The notes under the pieces were generated by a model that saw only the letters and a list, made by a program, of their open reading frames with translations, had not been told where the DNA came from and made no database searches. Position numbers and translations under genes: made by a program. 64,000 bases of DNA from Rhizophagus clarus (taxonomy: Eukaryota; Glomeromycota; Glomeromycetes; Glomerales; Glomeraceae), in assembly GCA_015698045.1 (NCBI GenBank), contig BLAL01000196.1, positions 1,178,001 to 1,242,000 of the forward strand, in the 5' to 3' direction. Shown in pieces: positions 1 through 8,650 of this stretch; position 1 is the first letter of the stretch; the number at the start of each line of letters is the position of its first letter.

Positions 1-800
1 ATCGATCATTTGTTTCTGCTAAGAGATGGGCGCAAAAAAAAATAAAAAAAAAAAATTTATATATTTTATTCAATAACACATCCAAAATAATAATATAAAT
101 AATATATAATAAAAATTTCTTGTTTAACGACTTACAGAAAAAATTTATGGAAAGGAAATTAAAATCAATTTTCAAAATGGGATGTCAATTCTTTTTTTTT
201 ATTGAAAGAAAATTTTCTTCTTAAGGAAAAAACTTGTTTTTACTCTATTTGGCCATATAAAAAAAATTTTTATTTTTAGTTAAATGAAAAACTTTATTTA
301 AATTTATATAATATAAAAAAAAACAAGTTTATTTTCAGGTTTCCCTTTTTTTTCCTTTATAAAGTATAGCTTAAAAATCTTTAAATTTGGAATTGATTTA
401 ATTATATTATAAATAAAGATCTCTTTTAATCTAATCCATTTTATATTAGACTTGTGAAATTTCAATAATACTAAAAAATAAAAATAGACTTAAAGATATT
501 TTGAATATAATGATAAGATATGATTAACTAATTATTTAAAATGTAATCTAATTGTTATTATTTTAAAATAAAAAAATTTTTTTTTAAAAAAAAAAAATAG
601 ATTAATTTTTAATTTTTTTAAATTATTAAATTATTTTTTTAATTTAATTAATTTTTTTAAATTATTAAATTATTTTTTTAATTTAATTAATTTGTTTTTA
701 TTATTATTAAATTAAAAAAAAAAATGTAAATGTTTAAGCTGATTTCATTAGGAATACAACAATAAATATGAAGTAATTATTATGTAACCCTAATTTTATG
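1..800. other. AT-rich noncoding stretch
   Basis: No coding signal is seen here. The stretch is dominated by A and T homopolymer runs. A direct repeat of about 45 bp built on AATTTAATTAATTTTTTTAA lies at roughly 608-700. Nothing suggests a promoter or an RNA gene. Confidence 0.6.
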
Positions 801-1226
801 AATCAGTAAAATGGGAACTTGAACCAGTAAAAGCTATTGCATTAGAACAAGTAGAATCTAGACCATCTATAAAATATAAGCGTCCAGTTGGAAAAGATGA
901 AATAGCATTAAAGAAAGAAGATACTGTCTGCTATCTACTTGTCAATGCAGAATGGGAGGGGGGTATGAAAAATCAGAAGAGGGTTACAGATCCCACATAT
1001 TCATCTTTTATTCATGAAATTTAAAAAGTTGTTGTTATAAAAAATGAATCAGTTTTATATTATCTTAAATGTGATGAATTTACACTAAAGCAAAGTTTAT
1101 GTGAGAAAAATTTATATTAATTTCAAATTCAGAAAAAGTTGGATATCCATCCTAAAGTATATTATCTATACATGTTGCCTATATCATTAATAGAGAGATA
1201 GATCAAGTTATTGATTATACCAGAAG

Positions 1227-2940
1227 TAAAGTTGCCTGCCAAAACTAAGGAGTTTTGACATGTCAAAATTGTCAAAACTATTTTGACATTTTGATATTGA
1301 CCTTCTGATTTGTCAAAATGCCAAAATAATTTTGACATACTAAAACTATTTTGATGTTTCAGCATAGTATATCATATGATATACTTATAGTTTTGACATT
1401 CACTAATCTGTGGTTTGCAGATTTCTGATCAGTTTTGATATCAGTCATATGAGCCAATTTACTGATCGTAAATGATCTTTTTTTTTGAAAAAAAATGGTT
1501 ACAGTTTTTTTTTTAAACTAGATAAAAAAAAATTTTATTTTTATTTTTTTTTTTAGGTTACCAGACTTCTTGGATAAACCCAAACTTGAAATGTGTGCAA
1601 GTAAGTTAATGGAGAATGGGATAAGATTTTTTTTTTAATATATTAAAGAAACATACTAACGTTTCTTCTATATATTTTTTTTTCTTTAGATTGTCAAACT
1701 TCTTAAATGAACCTGAACTTGAAATATAAGCAAGTAAATTAGTGGAGAGTATAAATGCCATTCAAATCCAAAATAATTTGGGATTATGATAGTCCAAATG
1801 TACAAATCCAAATTAATTTACAAATTACATATATAAATTTTGCAATTTGTACATTTGGGATTTGGGAATTATGGTTGTTAAAATATACAAATTAATTTGG
1901 GATTTACTTAAAATAATTTGGATGGCATCTATAGTGGGAAGTGAGAGGAAGATTTTTTTTTAATATATTGAAAAAACATACTAACGTTTCTTCTATTTCT
2001 TTTTTTTCTTTAGATTGCCAGGCTTCTTGTACGAATTCTGTCAGACTTGAAATGTATGCAAGTTAGTAGAAAGAGATTTTTTTTTAATATATTAAAAAAA
2101 CATACCAACGTTTCTTCTATTTCTTTTTTTTAGGTTGCTGAACTTCTTAAATGTTGAAATATACGCAAGTTAGTGAGGAGTGGGAGGAGATTTTTTTTAA
2201 TATATTGAAGAAACATACTAACGTTTCTTCTATTTCTTTTTTTTTCTTTAGGTTGCCAAACTTCTTGAACGAACCTAGACTTGAAATGTATGTAAGTAAA
2301 TTTAGCAGAAAGTAAAAGGAATTTTTTTAATATATTAAAAAAATCTACTAACTAAACGTTTCTTTCTTATTTTTTTAGGTTGTCAGACTTTTAGATGAAC
2401 TTGGTCAATAAAATTTTTTTATTACAAGCAATAATATAAAAACTTTTTTAAATATAATAATTTATTATTTAATCCAAAAGTCAATTTCAATTATAACAAT
2501 AAAATAAAGTATTGCAATAAATTTAAGTTTTTTATGTGTTTAATTTTAAATTTTTTTTTTACTAAATTTTTAATATGCATGTTATATGGCTAGAACATTA
2601 TAAATTACAATCAATCTATCAAACTTATATCAAACTTGTATCAAACTTTATCAATATCTATATAAGCTTTATTAATTAGGATCATTCAATTTTAAATCAA
2701 TTGTAACTAAAATTTTAATATTTTATATATCATGAGAATGATATTTTAATTTTGGCAATTTCAACATACTAAAACTATTTCAGTAATTTCATACAGTTTC
2801 AGCAATTTTGACATGTCAAAATTAGTTTTGACATTTTGACAATTTTGACATATTAAACTATTCTGGCATTTTAGCATTTTGACATATTTTTAGTTTTGAC
2901 ATTTTGACATTAGTCTATTAAGTTTCAGCAGGCAACTTTA
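1227..2940. mobile_element. hAT-like TIR element carrying tandem splice-cassette repeats
   Basis: The element starts TAAAGTTGCCTGCCAAAACT and ends with the inverted counterpart GGCAGGCAACTTTA. It is flanked by identical 8-bp duplications ACCAGAAG at 1219-1226 and 2941-2948, the TSD length typical of hAT elements. The subterminal regions (1240-1420, 2750-2930) hold many short copies of TTGTCAAAAT/ATTTTGACAT. The core at about 1555-2400 is a tandem array described separately. No transposase is visible, so it is non-autonomous. A related shorter copy lies at 32102-32743. The insertion interrupts a coding remnant that reads on either side. Confidence 0.85.
1555..2400 (+). repeat. Tandem exon/intron-like cassettes, about six units of roughly 100-330 bp
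   Basis: Each unit has a T-rich tract ending in TTTAG, a block of about 45 nt such as the one starting GTTGCCAAACTTCTTGAACG and ending GCAAG, then a TAAGT/TAAATT donor-like sequence. A spacer of about 60-85 bp follows, containing CATACTAACGTTTCTTC, an exact TACTAAC branch-site consensus. Blocks at about 1556, 1690, 2013, 2135, 2252 and 2380 can be read in one phase (1 + 14 codons + 2) as a 15-residue motif like LPNFLNEPRLEMYAS. Some copies carry stops or deletions. The second spacer is longer because it includes a repeat of AATTTGGGATT at 1750-1930. Whether it is spliced is unknown. Confidence 0.7.
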
Positions 2941-4241
2941 ACCAGAAGATGTGATGGTCAATGTCTAGGAAGGACTGGTTAAATAAATGGTCATGATGTA
3001 TATCTTTGATCTTGTGAGAATGGTACACATCAATGGAAATATCCACTAAATTTATACCATCATTTAAACGATGAACGCTAATGTTAATATATTTTTGAGG
3101 ATCTGTTAAGCAAAAAATTCCCATTACATAGGCCAATTTTTTTGAAAGGAATGCATCTTAATGGGTATAATGAGGAATTACATCTTGCATTTGAATACTA
3201 GGGTCTCCAACACTATCATCATAATAGTTTCTATTATTAAGAGAATGAAACTTTAGAAATACAAAAAATACGTGATCAAAAAAAGTAGGATATATGTAAG
3301 GACTAAGGTATATACCTTATTAAAATTCTTTATACAGCTAATCTTCTATTTTATATTAAGTATACACTTTCCAAGAAAGGATTCTTGAGTAATTTTTCAA
3401 GTTAGATTGAAAAGAATAATTTTATTGGCAAATTTTAGCAAGATCTGTCACCCAAAAAATATGTAATATATTTTTAGAATATTATTAATAATAATTTGAT
3501 ATGAAAATAAAAAAACTTGAACCAGTTAAAAAACTTATATACTATATTAACAAAATCTAAAAATATATTGGCAATTCAAATATTTTCCAATGACCTTTCA
3601 CACTTTTAACCTATAACTGTACTAATTCAGAAAAGACTAATGAGGTTCTTAATCTCATACTCAAAATTAAGCTTTATCAAATATTTAATAAAAAAAAGAA
3701 GGGACGCGTTATATCAAAAATGATAATTTGCTATTAATTGGTCATCAACTCAAGAAGCCAAAATATTTGTATTTTAAATCAACATATCAAATAATTGCTA
3801 ATAGTCTAAAGTTACATTGTGAAAATATTACATTTTAAGCTTTAAAACCAGATAAAATTCTCAAGGTAGATTCATTTTTTTCAGACAAGACTACAGTAGT
3901 TATATTTGAAAATCGATGTACCAATCCAAAGAAAGTGTAAATGAAAATTATTCCTTATTTTGTTAAAGAATGACATTATAATATCAGTTTGATATATGTA
4001 TTCCAAAGTTACTTTGACTGCTCAAAGATAATATAAAAAAATTTTATACATATTTGCCTATTTAATGGATTATATACTGCAGACAAGTTGAGCTATATTG
4101 TATATCAATATATTAATGATTGGTATAACATGATTAAAATTATTGACAAGCATTTATGTAAGCAAAAATTCATTATTTTCAATCTAACTATACTTCAAAA
4201 GCATTTACATAGGATACGCGTCAGCTGAAATGTACCTCTCA

Positions 4242-4826
4242 CTAATGAATAGAATCTGTCTTTATAAATGCTAGCTCTTTTTCTACTTTCTACACCTGCA
4301 ACTTTAAGTCCTTAATTTTGCATCGCAATTTCTTATTTGCATTAAGTCGCTTCCTATATTCATTTTCTATATCTAACATAAATTTCTCAAAAATTCATCT
4401 ATTATAATTAAGCAGGTATTAAAATAATACTTTAAGCTCATTCATAACCTAACAATCATTCTCTTCTTCATAATCATACTTTAGTGCCTGATTTGAAAAA
4501 CTTCTCTGACCTGGTCAAATATTATTAGTTTGAACTCCAATATCAGTAACAAATATAGCTGGCAAAGCTAAAAATACATTATATTTTAGCTAACTTTAAA
4601 GATGCAATACTTTTTCCTAAAATATAGTTTTACGTTTCTTCCTATTTAATGAATTCTTATAAACTTCTAATGTATACCTCAAATAAGATTCAATTCATTT
4701 AGATTTCTTAGAAATAGATTCTAATAGAACAGGATCTTTAGAATGGCATAAAAGTCTTTTAGATACTCCTTTAACAAGACTTTCAGGTAGTCTATTAATA
4801 ATACATTTATAGTTAGAATGAAACAT
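4242..4826 (-). pseudogene. Remnant of a Lys-rich coiled-coil protein
   Basis: Function not recognised. From an ATG at 4826 the frame reads MFHSNYKCIINRLPESLVKG, then SKRLLCHSKDPVLLESISKK and LRYTLEVYKNSLNRKKRK. A probable intron at about 4575-4610 ends in TTTTTAG. The second exon reads LPAIFVTDIGVQTNN, DYEEENDC and a heptad-rich segment EKFMLDIENEYRKRLNANKK followed by LRCKIKDLKLQV and KVEKELAFIKTD, consistent with a coiled coil. Several in-frame stops sit where Gln, Arg or Trp would fit. It is convergent with the remnant ending at 4228, suggesting that both may have belonged to one larger unit, but that is inference. Confidence 0.5.
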
Positions 4827-5199
4827 TTTATTAAATATAGTTTTGCGCAAAAAAAGTTTGCATGCAAAATTCATCTATAGACTATAATAGTTCTATTTTA
4901 CGTGCTTATATTACAGATTGTGTCATATCTGATAGAAGATTGGTTAGACTCTGATCGCGTGATCATTGATCACTAGAATAGGTAAATCATGCATAGTGCC
5001 TGGCCATATATATATAAAGCATTTCACAATTTTACTAGGCGATCATATATGTAAATTATATAACTATTCATTTTGCAAAAAATAAAGTATAAATTTTGTT
5101 TGGTTAAATATTCAATCGAAAGTTATTAAGTCTATTTTCTTACATAGTATCAGTGCTAAGATTTTTTAACTTGAACATTCAATTATTCATGAGCTAGAT
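4827..5199. other. Noncoding gap between two minus-strand remnants
   Basis: AT-rich sequence with a short palindromic block around 4955-4975 (GATCGCGTGATCATTGATCA). No coding frame was followed and no repeat structure was identified. Confidence 0.4.
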
Positions 5200-6189
5200 T
5201 TACCTAATCAGTAAGAAAGCTGTATCCAGCCTATTTTTCATCACTACATAGTACTTTTCATAATAGTTAATAGTGCTCATCAATTCAATTATAAACCTCT
5301 CTGAGAAATTAAAAAGAGGGTCATATACTACCTTATCTAACTATCATCTTAACTAATATTTCTTAGCTTCTATCCATTTACCAGGAGAACAATAAACATA
5401 TTTCTCATATATTGGAGTAAATTTGGCTGAATTGATTATTCCAATGTACTTTGAGTAATATTTTTTAAAATAAACATAAAACTCATCGCAAGCTATAACA
5501 TATTCTTCTTACGTCTCAGGATTTATTACCAATTGATTTTTTCTAATCATACCTAAATATTTCTTTCTATTAGGAATATCATCATTTCTCACCATATTTC
5601 AGATTTGCTGTACCCTTGTTTCAAGTCCTAATTTATAACTTCACTAAGCCTGTTGGATAGCTCTTGCACTATTTAAAATGTGATATGCCATTCTTTCTTT
5701 AAATTTCAGCCCTTCAGGAATGTTAGAAGCAATACATTCATAGCTTTTCTTGTATGTGAAATAAACATTATAAAGTTTACCAATTTTATCAAAACTAAGT
5801 CCTTTTTTAATTTTTTGTTCCAATAATATAGTTTTAACATGTACAGTATGATGCTTCTTAATTCTATTTTAGCAATGCATTCATTCAGATGTTTATTTTG
5901 CATATTTCTTGGTATTTTTATAGATAAATACTAAGGAATCACATGCAGTGCAATAAATATAAAATATAAGTCTTCCAGGTCTGAATTTTCTATCTTCATA
6001 TAATCTATCAGTCATATGAATATATGCATTCTTTGAGAAGTATGTTGGGTTATATTTGAGATATTTTTTAAATGAAATATGAATATAGAAGCACCACATT
6101 TTTGATGTTTCATTACTATATCTATAATGCAGATTAGTTATTGCTCGTACTACTACAGGATTTAAATCAGAAAAGTTAGTTTTAACCAT
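5200..6189 (-). pseudogene. Unrecognised 329-codon protein with ten in-frame stops and no frameshift
   Basis: The frame opens at an ATG at 6189 (MVKTNFSDLNPVVVRA) and stays open in a single phase to a TAA at 5202-5200. It includes NPTYFSKNAYIHMTDRLYED, GRLIFYIYCTACDSLVFIYK, KKGLSFDKIGKLYNV, ASNIPEGLKFKERMAYHILN, MIRKNQLVINPET and ACDEFYVYFKKYYSKYIGI. A single CxxC pair lies in the first 100 residues. I counted ten internal stops; each can be read as CAA, CAG or CGA turned to TAA, TAG or TGA, or TGG turned to TAG or TGA, and I found no indel. The family is unknown to me apart from a memory of similar Rhizophagus proteins. It has the same orientation as the remnant at 4242-4826. Confidence 0.65.
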
Positions 6190-6640
6190 TTTTTGTAGTT
6201 TATAACTGATCTTAATGATTTATAGCATTTTAATAAATCATGGCAATTTTAGTGTATTATATCATTTTTTTATTAACCTATACTAGATAAATATCATGAT
6301 TTAAATTTATAGCGATTTATTGATTTGTAGCTGATTTGACGAACTACATACTGTTAAACCCAAATTCATTTTTATTTGTTTATTTAAAGAAATTTGTATC
6401 CCATATGACCCCCCTAGTTCCTTGATAGTTCTAGGAATGTTCCAGGTGCTGGCAAGTTTCTATAAATTATGAGATGATTGGCCAATCAGATTTCACCTCC
6501 CTTGATCTATAGACATGATAGCTAAGCCACCGTTATTATTCGATTAAATCATTACATTGATCAATTAATTTGTCTTAATACATTACTTGATATTTTTTTA
6601 TAAAACAGTCACTCCTTAGAGAATCTTTCCACTATGTAAA
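6190..6640. other. Intergenic sequence
   Basis: No coding signal was followed. The stretch holds short GC-richer pieces (CCCCCCTAGTTCC near 6412, GTTCCAGGTGCTGGCAAG near 6440) but nothing that I can assign. Confidence 0.4.
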
Positions 6641-6644
6641 AAAA

Positions 6645-6770
6645 ATGTCTTATATCAAATGGTCTGAAGCTCAACTTCACCTTCTTATTAATGAACAAAA
6701 GCAAAGAAATACTGAATAAATATTATCTGAATGTAAATGTGATTACATATTAATAAATTGTGTCTTAGAT
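6645..6770 (+). pseudogene. N-terminal fragment of a Myb/SANT-like DNA-binding protein
   Basis: An ATG at 6645 opens MSYIKWSEAQLHLLINEQKQ followed by RNTE and an in-frame TAA, then more coding-like residues (ILSECKCDY). The pattern W-x-E-x-Q-x-x-x-L-I-x-E-x-x-x-x-N is how Myb/SANT-like (trihelix-type) domains of mobile-element and host regulators commonly begin, as in the better-preserved gene at 45451. The rest of the domain is not recognisable downstream. The stop can be read as a former CAA. Confidence is limited by the short length. Confidence 0.4.
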
Positions 6771-6914
6771 ATAGTGTTGGAGATTATCAGTTATCTCAAA
6801 TGAAGATATAAAACAGGAATCATTTAGTTATTTGATTGTTTACACGCATAATGACGCTATCATTTATTTCCAAATGAAATTATAACCTGGGAATCATTTA
6901 GTTTACTATCATAA

Positions 6915-7211
6915 GAGTTAATAATCATCCGTGGTAAGTTTACTATTAAGTTCAGTATTAATTTTGCTGAACCCCGCATTAACTTCTCTGTTAAGTTTAT
7001 TATTATTGATTCTGCTGAGCTTCGCAGTGAAAGTAGAATTAATATTGGAAATACATGTGTAAAATTTATCATTAAGTTCAGTAAAGATCTGGTCATGAAG
7101 TGACCTCTTTCCGATTTCTGGTATATTATTTAGTATACTAAGATCAAAGAGAATTTTGATGACATGTGTGGAAAGTTCATCAGAAATTTTTTGTTTGAGA
7201 TTTAACCACAT
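6915..7211 (-). CDS. Hypothetical 97-aa helical ORF
   Basis: An uninterrupted ATG-to-stop frame, with no homology known to me. The composition is mixed and non-repetitive (LKQKISDELSTHVIKILFDL, FTELNDKFYTCISNINS, KLNREVNAGFSKINTELNSK), which suggests amphipathic helices rather than a random AT-rich frame. No signal peptide or membrane segment is obvious. Its ATG lies 15 bp from the divergent putative exon at 7226, so at most one of the two is likely to be real in this form. Confidence 0.35.
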
Positions 7212-7225
7212 GGTAGCGATCCCCC

Positions 7226-7323
7226 ATGAATAACACTGGACTGATGAACAAAAAAACAGCGGTTAAGGTCAAAAAAGGCATGACCCCCGAAGAGTTGAGC
7301 AATGACAAACTGGACATGATTAG
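7226..7323 (+). CDS. Putative first exon of an unresolved gene
   Basis: An ATG opens MNNTGLMNKKTAVKVKKGMT and continues PEELSNDKLDMI into a good donor, AG|GTAAATTG. Base composition is less AT-rich than the flanks and codon use is like that of the intact gene at 8651-11568. I could not find a downstream exon that continues the frame: candidate acceptors at 7377 and 7402 both lead quickly to stops. This may be an orphan exon of a truncated or rearranged gene, or a chance frame. Confidence 0.35.
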
Positions 7324-8650
7324 GTAAATTGATGTGTAGTAATTTTATTGAGATTTTATTGGTGGATCAAGTTTTTTTAGATATTAACGCTTGATTTTTT
7401 TATAGCAATAGTTATCTTGCGTAAATGTGCTGGGAAAAAGATTTATTTTATACTGTATGCCTACTACGCGCGAAAAGAGAATTTAACCCGATTTAATAAA
7501 AGTTATGTTGCTTTATTAATTATTATGTGTATTTGTCATAACTACATTTTTCATAATTATATTTTTTCAGCTAAAACAATTATAACGGCCTGGATCCGTC
7601 TAATAATAACAAATGTCTCTCCCCTGAATTGTAATAATAGCGCTTAAAAGAAAATCTGATGTTTTGGAGAAACTGATCAACGTAATAATATTCATACCAT
7701 CTTCGAAATACCTAAGCTAATGCTGATAGAAAAATAAATCTACCGTTTAAATTGGTAGATCAAGACGCTCAATTCCAATTCTTATCTCATTCTAACATCA
7801 GGGACGTCAGATTAATCCGCGTAATGCTAAATCAAAGATTCGTAATATGTGTATTATGCCAGAACTTTCTGAAAAAAAGGGAATATTGATCTGTCACAAA
7901 ATATCTGACGGCATTTCATAAGATCTTGGCCCTGGCTCCATTGATACAAAAATAGCACTCTGTTGATTACGAAAATAGCACATCTAAAAAAAACACTGCA
8001 GAAATAGCATAAACGAATTTTTCGAGAATGTCTTTCTGCGTATTTCAGGTGATTGATCTCACATGACGAAATTTCCTCTACCGCGCATGTATTTTTTACG
8101 AACTTAGGTGATGCGGGATGAAAAAAGAAATTAATATATATTATCGGATTCATCACCAGAATCGTTATCGGAATCATCTACGGTGTTTATTCTCTAGCAT
8201 GTCAATGGAATTCTAAGCCGATGCAATAGCTCATAGTTCGTGGCCAGACAACATAATTTTGAAAAACCGTAACGATAAGTCATGTGATTTCTCCTGGCAC
8301 TTTTTAATGTAAGATAAGGCGAGATTGATTCCGATTATTACAAGATCGGATTTAACAAAGTTTTGGGATCTGGATGGCAAAACGATGGTTTTTTATTATA
8401 AATAAAAAATATAAGCCTGATGTGAGCAGTACTTTATTTTTTCAACCTATAAAAAAATGCTAAACTTCACGTTGCCTCAAATGTGCGTTACAATATGTAA
8501 CACAAATCGCTTTGTCTATTAAACGTAAATTTAAATTTTATTTCAGAAAATCGTTATATTAAGAGCCGGTAATATGAAATCATTAATTTTTGTCTTAAAG
8601 AAGTGAAAATACAAATATATAGTGGTATTAGATAGCATTTTGAAACTTGT
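7324..8650. other. GC-richer intergenic region, unresolved
   Basis: This stretch is noticeably less AT-rich than most of the window and belongs to the same island as the intact gene. On the plus strand 7414-7500 reads RKCAGKKIYFILYAYYARKE. On the minus strand 8195-8140 reads TVDDSDNDSGDESDNIY, an acidic exon-like piece, and 8085-8000 reads EISSCEINHLKYAERHSRKI. None could be assembled into a gene. An imperfect palindrome GTTACAATATGTAAC lies near 8489-8503. Confidence 0.35.

Larger units (their letters stand above)
803..4228 (+). pseudogene. Remnant of an unrecognised large protein, split by a hAT-like insertion
   Basis: Function unknown. Coding-like sequence runs from about 803 (reading VKWELEPVKAIALEQVESR) through VCYLLVNAEWEGG, is interrupted by the insertion at 1227-2940, and resumes at TRRCDGQCLGRTG. 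It continues through [51 protein letters not shown] and LSYIVYQYINDWYNMIK to a TGA at 4226. The frame crosses the insertion cleanly if one 8-bp duplication is ignored. There are many in-frame stops, mostly where Gln or Trp fits the context, plus a few frame changes, so the gene is dead. The DNLLLIGH to FENRC part resembles the fragment at 14.44 kb. I associate the family with Rhizophagus genomes from memory only; it may be the product of an uncharacterised mobile element. It ends 13 bp from the convergent remnant at 4242-4826. Confidence 0.6.
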
